Assembly: GCA_003640385.1 (NCBI GenBank)
Contig: RCAB01000346.1
Span: forward strand, 1-64,000
DNA length: 64,000 nucleotides
From: Setaria digitata
Lineage: Eukaryota > Nematoda > Chromadorea > Rhabditida > Setariidae
Reading direction: 5' to 3'
Positions 1 through 12,015 of this stretch are shown in pieces. The translations under genes and the position numbers were made by a program. The notes under the pieces are model-generated. The model ran no database searches. It was given only the letters and a program-made list of their open reading frames with translations, and was not told the origin of the DNA. The stretch's first letter is position 1; every line of letters starts with the position of its first letter.

Positions 1-690
1 AAAAAAACAAAATCCTACCACAGATATTTCTGAATATGAATTTCACACAGTCTATAAATAATGTGAGACCTGAAATATTTAAAAAAAAAAAAAAAAAAAA
101 TTACAAACCATCGCCAGCCATTTATTTGCAACAAAGTACTGCAGAAGATACTCTCCATTTATTTTTCTGCCCTATAAATTGAAAGACTGAAATGGTAAGG
201 TAGTGAAGGGAATAAATTATATGAAAACTTGCATGATACAATTTCAAAGTCACAGGAACAATTGTATAAACCAAACTTTCGTCAACAAACTCGAAGCGAT
301 CGCCAATGCATCGTATTTTGAAATTTCACCGTTCTCACTATTACAAATCGCGTCTATCCACAAATGAAACAGTGTAAAATCGTTAAGCGTTAAACCAAAT
401 GCATTTCGTAAAAGATCATTCGGTCTTCGATCACTGAGCTAAATGGACAGTTTAAGTGCTTTAAGTGCTTAATTCACAGATTGTAACTTGACCACATCAT
501 GTAATAAGAAATTCTCGAGATGTAACATACTACTAAAAAAAGAGTACAATTTGTAATCGCATTCTCATCAATTGATGTGTTTTAAGCTTAGATCCAACTA
601 TTTGAGTTCAGGATCCATTTCAAAGCATACTTTTGAAAAAGGACATAGAACCAAAAACCAATTTCTATTTCTGAAAACATTTGTCCACCT
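1..690. other. No assignable gene at the left edge
   Basis: AT-rich sequence with a poly-A run at 81-100. It may hold 3' exons of the NSE1-like gene, but I could not find a zinc-binding Cys/His pattern on either strand. Confidence 0.4.
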
Positions 691-693
691 TAC

Positions 694-1396
694 CAGCACG
701 ATGTAACTATTTTCGTCATCATACTCATCATCTGCTTGCACCAATCGAAGACTGAGTGGAATTAAGGCGCTATTGATTGCTATAAGTAGCTTTTCGAGCA
801 GTATTTTTTCTTGTCCATCATCTGGCTGAGTAATTGTGCTGCCTTTTGAAAAATATAAAAATGGATCATAAGACTGCAAATTATTCGCAATCCTAGGGCA
901 AGGTAATAAAACCTATAGGTAGCAAACAAATAAGTCGTAAGAATTAACCAATCAAAGCACATAGTAAAGGAACTTTATAAAAACAATGCACAAGCTCTAC
1001 TCTGAACAATGTGAATGGAAAAAGATGATGATTAAAAAGCATCTCTTCATTCCATTATCACACACCAATATTAGTATAAAAGACCAGAACGGTAATTACT
1101 ATACTTCAAAAACTTACCTCCAAGTAGATAAACTTCGGCGTAGTGAATGAATTTCTTGCAGAAGTACTGTGCCTGTAACAGACAAGAAATAGATGTTTTT
1201 ATTTATAAATTAAAAATTAGATGGAAAATTAGAGAAACATACAGTTTATGCCAATTATTGAAATTAATCAAATGAACCTCACTTGTAAGATTCCATGTCG
1301 AATGATAAGCTGTACGAGATGCTTATGTGCCAAGTTGTATTTGTCAGCAACTTCTAGCAAATGATTTGATACATTTGAATTTGAATTTTCACCCAT
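694..1396 (-). CDS. nse-1: NSE1-like subunit of the SMC5/6 complex (partial)
   Basis: Likely Nse1, the kleisin-associated RING/winged-helix subunit of the SMC5-SMC6 DNA-repair complex. The ATG at 1396 follows an acceptor-like TGCAG|G. Exon 1 (1283-1396) ends in ...LVQLIIRHGILQ, matching the FLQLLMTHGVL start of the family. Exon 2 (1118-1172) reads AQYFCKKFIHYAEVYL. A third exon (about 694-898, donor CTG|GTAAGG) contains EKLLIAINSALIPLSLRL followed by a DDEYDDENSYIVL segment, which corresponds to the INSVLESLYIEIKR...DDG..YALVN block of Nse1. The phase between exons 2 and 3 does not join cleanly in my reading, so one boundary is wrong or a small exon is missing. I cannot find the winged-helix remainder or the C-terminal RING in bases 1-690, so the gene either runs out of the window or is truncated. 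The family call rests on short motif matches. Confidence 0.5.
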
Positions 1397-2208
1397 CCTG
1401 CACTGTCAGTAGGGAATCCATTACATTGTAAAATAGTACACATCAATAGATCATCGAACTCTCTATTAAAAAAAAGAAAAAAAAAAAAATTAATCAACGA
1501 AACAAATATCTGCGAAGGTAGAAAACTAGGAAATGGAATTTCAAACCTCTACAAACTCGGGATAAAAATTTAACAAAATTTATAATCAAAGAAATACTGG
1601 AGCTGATGTGCGATTTATATAAAAGCGGGAAAATTTATAATTCTAAAATGCCCTCGTCTAATGTAACTTCCATTGTTCCATCGAGAAGTAATAATAATAG
1701 CCGTAAGAAAAATTTACATGAGAAGACTGATTTTCCCGGAATATCACCAAAGAGAAAAAAGAACGTAATGTGAGAAAAAGGTAAAAGCAATGCTTCCCTA
1801 TCCTAAGGAGACTTTAGCATTAATATCTTCGATTAAAGAGTAATGTCTAAAAAGTTCGCAAAGTAACAGAAAACGTGTGTGCTTATCCGTAATACATGAT
1901 GGAAACTGAGAAGTAAATACCTCTTAATCTAACCTCCACGTATCACGCAGCTAACCTCATTGGTAACAATGCCGTTTCGATATAACATGAATTGTACCGA
2001 CGAATATTAATTACTATCAGTAATATTAACATCCATGAGGTATAGCCCAATGGAAGACCATTCGACTACAGATCGAAAAGTTCTGGCTGAAGCCAGCTGT
2101 CCCTCCTCTTTTTACTACTTTTCGGAAAATATGCAGTTCTTAGGACTATATATAAAGAAGAAAGTGGAAAAAGTCGAAAACATGCGCCAGAATGTCCTGG
2201 GTGTACCC

Positions 2209-2280
2209 TGGAGACATGGGGAATTGAACCCCAGACCTCTCCGATGCGAACGGAGCGCTCTACCCCTGAGCTATGTCCCC
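2209..2280 (-). tRNA. tRNA-Ala (anticodon CGC)
   Basis: The reverse complement folds into a complete 72-nt cloverleaf with no intron. The acceptor stem GGGGACA/TGTCTCC carries the G3:U70 pair that identifies tRNA-Ala. The D arm is GCTC-AGGGGTA-GAGC, the anticodon stem CTCCG/CGGAG, and the loop TTCGCAT, giving anticodon CGC. The T arm is TGGGG-TTCAATT-CCCCA and the discriminator base is A. The internal A box (TAGCTCAGGGG) and B box (GGTTCAATTCC) are intact. A T-run about 30 nt past the 3' end (plus-strand aaaa at 2177-2180) can serve as the pol III terminator. CCA is not encoded, as expected in a eukaryote. Confidence is high because every stem pairs. Confidence 0.96.
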
Positions 2281-2441
2281 TCACACCTCCTCCCAATAGA
2301 AAGTGATACTAGATGAATGAGTATCATAATCAGAATGAATACCACAACACATATTTTGTTCACCCACGCCGCTATTGAGCATCAAGAACTGCTAATTACT
2401 AATTAAGGAGGCGAAAACACCTATGTGCTAAATCCTGATCC

Positions 2442-2772
2442 TTACCGAACTCTTACAGCTCCACAATCCGCCAGCTGAAGTGCACTTAAATATAAAGAAA
2501 AAAACTTCAAAAATGACATCTACTCGGCTTTCTGACCTAAATAAGAACTGTCCATAGTTGAAATTTGCATAAACAAGAAGCTCTACATGAAGCAAACAGC
2601 AGATAAGCATAGCAGAAATTCCACACAACACATTTCTGAAACATCCAAGAAGCAAGGACATTTCACCTTCCTTTTTGCATTTGTCTTTTAGAGGCAGTAC
2701 CCTCTGACCTCCGATCCAACTATTTATATCACTCATTTGATTTTCGCTTGATGAATCAAACTTAAAGTTCAT
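2442..2772 (-). CDS. Candidate small CHCH-type protein (MRPS37/CHCHD1-like)
   Basis: A short minus-strand reading frame starts at ATG 2772 and contains KDKCKKEGEMSLLLGCFRN. The segment EMSLLLGCFR resembles EMSVMMACWK of the mitochondrial ribosomal protein mS37/CHCHD1, a twin-CX9C protein imported into the intermembrane space. A downstream segment in another frame, LADCGAVRVR followed by a stop at 2442, could be the end of the second CHCH helix, joined through an acceptor at CACTTCAG and a donor such as CAT|GTAGAG. The first Cys pair is spaced C-x11-C rather than C-x9-C, and the splice junction is not certain. The unspliced frame instead shows a hydrophobic stretch. This may be a real small gene with a divergent motif or a chance resemblance. 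Confidence 0.3.
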
Positions 2773-3959
2773 TTAGAAATTAAACATCAATAAGTGTCAT
2801 GTATAAAAATAAACACTTCATACATCCATTCATAAGCTAAAAAAAAGTGAAACGAGATAACTGGTCCACTACTTTTCTTATTCAGAATTCTTCTGTAAAG
2901 ATTGTCCTCCCTTAGTAAGAATAATAAGAGTAGGATGAGATAGCTTGTAGAAATGATGAAAATTCAAGCTGACTTCTAAAAATTCAAAATATGAATTTTC
3001 AGATGTTCCAATTTTATGAAAAAATTCGACAAAATCGTACAAATAAGTCGCAAAACCAGAAATTGAGACTCATAAATGGGGGATGCTCCATTATAACATA
3101 TTACAACTATTTTTATTAAAACCAATAACAAAAGTTCTTCAGATAGCCAATAGCTGTTGCGCTCAGAAAATTCAAAAATGCCTGAAGTTTCTCCATATTT
3201 ATAGAACAGCTACCCTCATATAACAAAAAGATGAACAAACGTGAGAAAAACACTGAAGATGAGGAATGAACATAAAATTGGGCATAAAACGTATTACATA
3301 TAATGTATTGTAAAATTAGACTTAATCATAAGTCTCTTCCTTAATTCGTCAATAATTATTGAATAGAAAAATTCGATTGAAGAGAAAAAAACTGATGTCA
3401 CAAATCAGGATCCTCATTTAAATAAAAGTACAAAAATAATGACATTTTAAATTTTCTAAAAGAACTGCACTTTAAAATGACTGGTACTGTCGCTAACCAC
3501 AATATTATATTTCACTAATAATGCATCATTTTATAAACAGACCAAATTTGAGAAAAAATTCCTATCATGAAAAATGAAAAGTCGACGACCGAAAGGATTC
3601 GGGAAAGAAAATTAGTAAAACTAAAAACTCCGGAAAGAATAAAATATGGGTTGGGATTCAAGTTCACTTCCCTCAGGGAAAAAGGAGTGAGGGAAAAGAT
3701 TCAACTGGGACCTTTTTAATTTTTGCGTCAAAAGCTCTTTAAAAAATATAACTAACTTCAACAACTGCAGTAAACCTCATTTTTGAATACATCAAATTAA
3801 GATTAAAATATGGTCCTAAGTCAACTTCACAATAAATGCATAGCTTTTCTGATTGGAAGTCTTGAAGAAAAAAAAATCCCACAAGGCTCAGCAGATAACA
3901 AAGCAGAAATAACCTAGAAATGAAATATGAACAACCGATAGCTTTCTAATGTTGATATC

Positions 3960-6900
3960 CTAAAATTTATCGCAGAGAAGATGAGGCTCCTTCACTTGCT
4001 CAACGAGATTCCAATCAACTTTTTGCATGACACTATGGATATGTGGATCTTCATTCATATACCTCAACGCATCGGCAGCAAACGATCGAGATTTTAGCGT
4101 GGGCAGAGACTTCTTATTCTGCAAGAAGAAATAAAAATCATACAATTACAAAACAGAATCAAAATTAATATATACTTTGAAGAGTGATTCATCTCGCCTA
4201 AACTTTTTAAACAGGCTGATGGTCGGACGAGACTTAGAAAAAAGTTTAGCTACTAGGCATTACATTAGAAAGCTATCTAAACTCATACAAACATTAGAAA
4301 GCTATCTAAACTCATACAAACCTTATATTTGTAAGAGCTGAACGTTTTATTAAACTCAAGAAGCTGAAGGTATCAAAAACGCAAAGTTACTTGGAGAAAC
4401 AACTAATAAAACATACAAACCTTGAGAAGCAGAAGAATTTTGTGCACAACCCAGTGGCTACCAGCACCAAAATTATTTTCCATTTTCATGATTCGAACCA
4501 GAAGACATTGCCCTAAAACGTTATTTAATGAATCATATTCGGCAACTTGTCCTAACGAATCGTGAACTGTGCCGAAAAATTCGGCCCACAAATTAGATGA
4601 ACCATCTGTATCTCGGAAAGTGCGCGGTACAAAAAGTTTCACCTGCACCTGAAAAAAAAGCATTTAAAAAGGAGCAGAAAGAGGTGAATTTATTACCATA
4701 TATAAGGGTTCTCGTCTTTTCATTTTCCAACTTCATTTATAGTCTCAAACCATGCAAAACAACTGTCAACCTTAATTTTTTATAAAAAAAACCAGCAATG
4801 GATAGCAGTGAACCATTTTTTTTATGAAAAAAAAAAAATGAGAATGGATATTGGAGAATTCCTCGCTTTTAAAATCATGTTACAACGACTTGGAAAGTTA
4901 CCGAAACGGTTGTTTTGAGGCGTAGCGTAGGATAAACTGGATCGGTAATAGACCAGTCTTTTGCAGAGTATTTACAACTTGATCCACCATTTCCTTGCAG
5001 ACAAGCATCATTTATATAGCTGAAAAACGATACCACCAAAACAACGGAATTAAAGTCTTGGTCAGAAAAATAATACTTTTATGGAAATAATTTCATAAAA
5101 TCAAAAATTTTTCATGATGTGGCTAAGTTGCAAACTAAAATACTTAACGTCTCGAAAAAATATAGATGATAAAAGCGATAGAATCAAAAAAAAAAAAAAT
5201 GTACAAGGGTATAAATTTAATCCATACACCATGCCGTATCTGCTCACCAAAAGACAATGAAATTATCCCTTCACCAAGCGATGACCAAACAAAAGCCTTC
5301 AAATTAAAGGAAGATGTTACCAAACCAACAACCTCTTCACTTTCCATGATCTCATCGTCCTCTGTTCCCTCCGTTGAAGTACATGATTGTGAATCAAAAA
5401 ATTGCTGTTGAAAAAAGAATGCAATGAAATTCTAAAAAATTTTGTAACAAATCTTTCATCACTAATTATATTTAACACACTATTACGAAGTGAACAAAAA
5501 TACTGATTGTAATGAGGAACAGCGCGAAAGCAGTTACGAAGTTAGTGAATATACTCACAGTTAATGAATATCTATGTTCGGTATTTAAAACAAGCAAATA
5601 CTTTTTATTTTATTAGATTCTTCAATGTCTGTTGTCACTGACGACTATATCAACTACGCAATTTTTGTTTTTATGAGTTGGATAAAGCTCGCGCAGCGTT
5701 GTACATAAAACAGCTGGTACGCTGAGCAAAACTTATTCAAATATTAAAACAAAAAGGTTGACTGATATAGCACAAATTGGTCATCTTTTTCCAAAAACGC
5801 ATAAGAACTTCTGTTACAAAAGTCTTTTTGAACAGCGTTTAGACAGTTTCATCTAATGTGATATTCTTAATCACTTTGACATAATGTAGGCCTCAGCCAT
5901 CTATAATACTAAAAAATCCCACCTCCAAAACATTACAAGTTCTGCATTGGATAATATATATTAACCCTCATATATTGTATAGCATATTCACTGTCCTTCA
6001 TTTCAGTTGCAATCTCATCCTGATGCAAAAAAATAAATAAATAAATATAATGGAAACATTCGCAACAAATACAAATTTACCTCTGTAAAATATGACTGCC
6101 TTGAAAGACGTTCAGGTTGCGCCTCACAAAAACCAAAGTCGCTTTTACTACGTGAATTTTCGTCGATATGTGTGGTTGTACTAGAATCAGTATCCATCAC
6201 CGTACTGTTGGGTAATTCGATCGGTGAACTAGATCCAAATACAAGCTGTTGAGAAAGTCGTCTCGAAGGTACTTTCCTCATTTCCTCTAGAAGCTGTTCG
6301 CTAATATACCAAGAGGTTTTGTACAGGCGTTCGAGATTTGAAAGCGACTGTGGAATTCTAAAAAGAAGGTAGTTTTCATGTTAAACAATGGATAACAACA
6401 GTTCAGCTGCTCTATCTCGTCAAGTAGTAATAAATGCTCCATAATTAAAGCGGCTAGGCACTGCCTTCCTAAGAATGTATTGCAGTGTTAATAGTTAATC
6501 AATTATTTAATGCAGTTTTAGTTGTTTAATCCATTAATAGGTAATATAAATATTTGACAAATAGAAAAAGTTCCTAACAATTTTTCCACAACAATATATC
6601 AGGTGAGAAAACATCAGTTATACTTAATTGTTTAATCTCTTCACTTGAGATTTAAGTTAAGTTAAAATAATTAAGAGAAGAGAACCTTTCAACCCACACG
6701 TCATAATTGCAGTTTCCAACTAAATTCGGAAAATTTTGAAATATTCCAACGCGACCTAAATCGTCTGAATTAGCCAAGAGATCATGACCAGAAACATTAC
6801 TGGATTGCAATGAAATTCGTGTTTTGACCTGAAGAGGTGAAAAATGTGTATATAATCATTTTATATAATATACAAAATGTGTATATAATGTATATAAAAA

Positions 6901-7402
6901 GTACATTACGTATTATTATACAAATGAGAAAAATACATTATATAATGATATGTAATGTATTTTTTCTTGATTTTCTGGTAATGCCAAGAAGCAAAATTAA
7001 ATGTATAAAGTTGATAGATATACAGATTCCCTTTCAAGTCACAAGATTTTTTGGAAAAAAGAAAAAAATAACTTTTAGAACATTACTAATTATAATAAAT
7101 CATGCACGGAGGTTGTCGAGGTACAAGAAAAAATAAGTAGATAAAACGGAAATTCCTTCACTACCCACAATGACAACTCCATGTTCAATCACTCTGGTCG
7201 GCAGTATGTCCGGAATATCAATAAATTCATCGATAAGATTGCTATCTTCCTTAATCCTGAACACAATCCAGTTACCAAGTGACGGGACCCTCTCGCTCGT
7301 GGATAGCAATCCCTTGTCCAGAACGGCTTCTCCTCCAAAATTTCTCGACCATACGTAAAGGAGTTCACTCTTTGATTTTGTTACTAGTCCCTTATATAAC
7401 AT
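3960..7402 (-). CDS. Unrecognised multi-exon protein with a repeated GLVT-x8-VWS domain
   Basis: I do not recognise this gene. The start is ATG 7402, one base after a TTCTTCAG acceptor, suggesting trans-splicing. Readable exons in order: about 7160-7403 (GLVTKSKSELLYVWS, GNWIVF), about 6685-6830 (VKTRISLQSSNVSGHDLL), about 6080-6360 (polar, serine-rich linker including ERLYKTSWYISEQLLEEMRK), about 5204-5410 (acidic stretch, then GLVTSSFNLKAFVWS and GVWIKF), about 4903-5025, about 4420-4650 (LFVPRTFRDTDGSSNLWAEF) and about 3960-4118 (stop at 3960). Two segments with identical GLVT-x8-VWS spacing and a later G-x-WI-x-F look like an internally duplicated small beta domain of OB or Tudor-like character, which is inference. 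No signal peptide or membrane helix is seen, so a cytoplasmic or nuclear protein is likely. The exon chain is plausible but not fully phase-checked. Confidence 0.55.
4262..4319. repeat. Tandem duplication, 29-bp unit x2
   Basis: Two exact copies of a 29-bp unit beginning acattagaaagctatc lie head to tail in an intron of the unrecognised minus-strand gene. Confidence 0.9.
6839..6970. repeat. AT-rich direct and inverted repeats
   Basis: AAAATGTGTATATAAT occurs twice, about 35 bp apart. A near-perfect inverted repeat (aaaaatacattatata / tatgtaatgtattttt, one mismatch) follows at about 6929-6965. It lies in an intron of the minus-strand gene and could be a degenerate MITE or simple AT expansion. 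Confidence 0.5.
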
Positions 7403-7419
7403 CCTGAAGAAACACAAGA

Positions 7420-8678
7420 ATTAATACTAGCATCCCAAAACACATCTAAGGAAACATGGGTAATAATGATCTATGAGGTCAAATTTGAAGTGAAACTTAC
7501 TAGATATCATACTATGAAGTTGAGCAGTGAGAAGTTAACACGGATGTAATCATGTCCAATATAATCACACTGAAATTCGTTCTAACGGTGGGACAGTCAA
7601 ACACAGAGCAAATTTGCTTTATCTAGAAATGAGTACTACATTATGAGTTTGGTAGAACTAGCCAAATATTGTCTTGTCTAGTCTATGTAAATCTAGAACA
7701 ACATCGAATCCTTCATGCGAATACTGTAAATGGGATCTACATTACCATCAAGGAACAGGATGCGGAAGCCAACCGCGGAAAGACAAAATAAAACTGGAGC
7801 ATATCTGGGATCGGTTTCTTCCACTATGCAACAGCGCATCCCTCACACATGGCTGTCTTTCTCGTGCCTTGTTCGGGCTCTTTTGAGCCTGGTTTCAGCA
7901 GGTCCAGCAATGAAGGGTCCGGTTGAGCTTTGTCTCTCCATACTACTCATCGCTTATCTCTAGAACTTTACAGTCACGTTCCTCTTTCTTAATTTAAAGG
8001 ATCACCGTCATTCCCAGTCTTCTCGATGTCTTAGTTAGTTACCGATATTTTTACTTGAAAGTGAAATTAAGTAATATGAAGTTTGTCGTCAGCAACATGT
8101 GGACGAATAAGGTGAAGGAAGAAGTAATGGAAATGACTGATAAGTATGAAGAGATCTAGATGCCACTAGCATCTCCGTCTCTTCTGATTTCCGGGCACTG
8201 CAGCAGAAATTCTCGGGAATAAAATGTTCGTTATTTTGGAAGGTTAATTGCCTCATGACTTTCTCACTTCAAATTTGTTACGGCTGAATTTTCTACGATA
8301 TTTCAGAGACACAACTTTATCTGTTCCATTCATTTAGATGCCAAGTATATCGAAGAACCGGTCAGCTCTGTGAAAGAAGAAAAGCTTCCAAAGACCAGAA
8401 ATGCTACGCATCCCTCTTCTCCAGCACTCCTTTAACTTACTGGAAGTGTTATTACCTTACCGGTTATTAATATTTACTCGTAAATTGTCAAATGTTTACA
8501 AGTCATTGAGGGAAATGTCCAGAAATACAAAGTCAAGCAGAACCAGTTGAGAATCGTTTCTTGGAACAAACTTATGATCACATAAAAACGTTGCTTGTTG
8601 CAAGCAGACAACAGTAACTTTTATTAGCTTGTCAGCATTGCACGAAAATTTCTTGTTCGGTAATTATCAGTTCTAAGT
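7420..8678. other. Intergenic, no gene seen
   Basis: This separates the minus-strand gene starting at 7402 from the first peptide gene. Short open frames around 7674-7963 overlap each other in two frames and show no splice sites or recognisable motifs. Promoters of the two divergent genes should lie here, but I see no defined element. Confidence 0.5.
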
Positions 8679-9635
8679 ATGTTTCAACGCAGTGCTATCT
8701 TCTTAAGCACTACTTTAATTGGTAATTTCATTTTGTCATCTGTTTTGCTCTTAATTACATAGTAACTACAGCAGTAATATTAAGTATTAAGCCTATTAAG
8801 CCTATCACTGTCACTGGATCTCCTGGTTTGCGGATGGTCTGATAAGGTAAGATCTGATAAGCTGGTCATCTATAATCCTCTTTGCAAGTGACATGCTGAT
8901 AAAATAGTTAGTCTGGTTGTATTACATTATCCTTTATCCAAGTCCAAGAGTAAATTTTTCAGCTATTGCCGCACAGAAATGTGGTCAGTCATCACCACTG
9001 GTATCTTCTGGTAGTAAATCGATCAACATTTTGATACCAATGCCATACCGTTCCACATTTTCTGGACTGGACATTTTAGGAAGTGGACTAGGTGGTGTTA
9101 TGAATCCTGCCTACTTCGGATACTTCACTCGATGTAGGTTTTCAGCTCCCAGCCCTTTAATTCTGGAACACACAGGCCCGAAAGAATTACACGGGCCCAA
9201 CTTGCAATAGAACCGAAACGAGATATTAAATTGAAAAGAATCAGTCGCTCCTACGATTATGGCGAGAAATGAAACATTTTAGATTGACTTGTAACTTATT
9301 TTCAAAGTCAATTTCATGAAATTAGAATTAAACAATAACATTCTAGCATATTTTTTCAAATATTTGTTTACTAGCTCAGTTGATTGTTGTTTAAAATAAA
9401 GCTTCTTAGTCATTACAACAACCATTCGACAGTGATTGAATATTTGTAAGGTAATTTAGCAAGGAGTGTTGAAGTGAAATGAAAGTTCGGAAAAGCCTGT
9501 TGAAGTCCACTGGGACTGAAGTAATCGCTTAAATTTGAAGACCTCGGGCCAGCCAACGCAAATGGATTATGTCCAGCCGGTGTGAACATCAATGGTCAGT
9601 GTTGGTATGATAGCATTGGGAACAGTAAACGGTGA
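8679..9635 (+). CDS. Small secreted peptide, paralogue 1 of a tandem cluster
   Basis: Three exons: 8679-8721, 8963-9133 and 9541-9635, both introns in phase 1, giving 102 aa. Exon 1 encodes a signal peptide (MFQRSAIFLSTTLI, continuing AIAAQ). Exon 2 encodes a mature region with one early Cys and a glycine-containing stretch (GLDILGSGLGGVMNP). Exon 3 encodes the family motif NGLCPAGVNINGQCWY and then a short tail to the TGA at 9633. Exon 2 ends at CGA-T|GTAGGT and exon 3 begins after TTTGAAG, a weaker acceptor than in the other copies. The exon layout and last-exon motif match the genes at 12.0 kb and 14.2 kb, so this is a paralogue. The CPxGxNxxGxC pattern resembles short cysteine motifs of nematode CC-domain peptides, but I would not assign a function. 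Export from the cell is inferred from the signal peptide. Confidence 0.75.
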
Positions 9636-10888
9636 TTTCAGTATCGTCAAGAGTGGCAGTTTGCAGCAGTAGAAGACTTCAACTGATTCATCTGTGTAGA
9701 AATGAGAGGCTTTTATTAACTGATCTCTCCTTTTAACAGCGTGCCGTTATCCCTTCCGGTACGTTCCCTCAGTACTGTCGAGCCCTACCGGTCTATCATT
9801 GTTGAATGAGAGGAAGAGCACAAGGTGGCTAAGAAGGAAATGAGCTCTTTCTTCAATCTCTCATTTCAACTATCCCGACACTTCCTCAAAATGATCCGGA
9901 GCTGACCTCCACTGTTGGAGCCTAACAAATAACCTTAGCCTTCTGTACTTTTTTAACTTCGAACTCCTCTTCATTTCATTTGAATCATTCTAATTAATTT
10001 GTAGTGCTTAGCAGATGTTAAAAAATTACTACCTTCTCTTTTTTCTATGCTCTGCGTCGATCTGTGTTGACATCATACTATTGGGTTTTTTTAAGAGCTA
10101 GAATTTTTCCACTTTTCTTGAGTGCTTATTTGTGTTTGCGAAATTTGAATAAAATGTATATGCATGCTTCAATTTTTGTCGAGAAAAAATTGAAGTTTCT
10201 AAAAAAGTTTTTCAAATGTACGTTATTTTCAAAAAATTTGAAGAAGAAAAACTTTCGAGAAAATCTCCGGACGATCACTTGCATTTCACAATGAATCTCA
10301 CGCTTTTCGAAACAACTTCAATGAAGTTAAATTTGCTAAACTGCCAGGACTCGACCACTACGTTAGAATACCATTTAGAAATAGGCAAAATTTGCAGATC
10401 ACCGATGGAAATGCTTCATCTATACTGTCCAACGGTCATGTCACTAAAGTTTTAAGCCCTAATACTGATGGGTATAGAAAGCAGTCTGTGAATGAAAAAG
10501 GAAAGTAATCATCGGAGGTGGAAAGTTTTAATTTAAATATTCCTTTTGTTTGCTACAAAAGCAAGCTATTCGTAGCTATCTTTTATCATTCATTAATCAG
10601 TCCTTGCAGTGATAATAATGCAAAGAGAGGAGCGAATGAATTGCATATAACTGATATTAAAAGATGAGGTAGCCAGCGCTACAATATTACTGGAAGGTTA
10701 TGTAAAGCTTATTGTTTAAGATCAAAGTGAGTATTAACATTTCGAGTATAATTCTCTGGTACTGGAAAATAAATTCTCGGTAGTAACAGTTTTATTCGGT
10801 GATGGAATTACAAGCATATATCAGACATGATCTCATATGTTTGACCTTCGAGCAATAATGAATAATTATAATAACAATAGTAATAGTA

Positions 10889-10952
<64 letters not shown>

Positions 10953-12015
10953 TAATAATAATAAAATATCATGGTAAACATTCTTCACAAACCTTTATTG
11001 AGTATTTTTGCCATTATTAAGCATTTTGGATGATTAATGACGAACTAACAGATCTGGAGAGAAAGTATCGAGCGTACCTTTCGAGAGTGTTTTCGTATAA
11101 TCAATCTATCAGCCATGGATTCTTGTTCTTGTCTTACGTTTGTTTGATTTTCTTACAGTATTTATCAAAAATTATAAACTAAGCCAAGCTAACTCATTCA
11201 TGAATCATTCTGATGCTGATAATAGTAATCATTAATATGCAAAGAATAATTTTTGGTTGGCATCGTCAACTTTCTCCATACTTTCCCGGTTATCATTATC
11301 TATCAACAATTTTTAAAAGTGATATTTTCAGATGCAATAAATCATGTCAGCTCGATTTGGAAAGTAAGGCATTTAATCACTCCAGCATGAATTTTAAATG
11401 CAAATTTAGCAGTTATAAAAGTTCCATATTTCACTGAAGGTAATATTGAAGCATTGTAATAAAACGAACTCTGGGAAGGCAAAAAGTAAAAATAACAAAA
11501 TAGTTAATAATTTCTACTGTAAAAATTTCGAGCTCTATTTTCTAAGCTTTCGCTTTTGAGTGACACAAGTTATGATGTCGGAAGTAATGTGTGACTCACT
11601 AGATGACAGATTTTTTGATTTAAATAATCACTTTCACTTTCGACTTTTATGAATAATCACATTCTCCTTTATTCAGGACAGTTTACGCAATATTGAGTTT
11701 TAGTTTACTTACTTTCCAAGAAATCCAGACAAATACATCGCAGCTTCGTAGCATCTTCATACACAAATACCAATTCATTCCATTCTGAAAGAGTATGAGT
11801 AGACGAATAATATTCTACTAGTAGGAGTAAATTCACAATAGTGCTAGTCTTTAGCTAAAGCACTGTGTAAACACTTCTTCGTTTAAATAATGGAAAAAAG
11901 TCTTCATCTCAAGATAATATCTCTCCATAAAAGCTGTTCCTAAAGTCACTTCCACAACAAACCACAAGAACAAACTTACGGCAGGTATCTTAGAAATCGA
12001 GACTAAGATAGAGTG
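9636..12015. other. Intergenic, AAT microsatellite, no gene seen
   Basis: Between peptide genes 1 and 2. No further copy of the conserved last exon is seen on either strand. Open frames at about 10.2-10.5 kb and 11.2-11.4 kb have no supporting splice sites or motifs. Confidence 0.5.
10861..10964. repeat. (AAT)n microsatellite
   Basis: About 100 bp of AAT/ATA units, interrupted at the edges (ATAACAATAGTAATAG) and nearly pure in the middle. Confidence 0.95.

Noticed and set aside
2035..2316. Open frames on both strands across 2.0-2.3 kb
   Set aside because: They are translations through the tRNA-Ala gene and its flanks.
7674..7963. Two overlapping plus-strand open frames
   Set aside because: Different frames over the same bases, no splice context, no motif; the local GC is slightly raised but nothing else supports coding.
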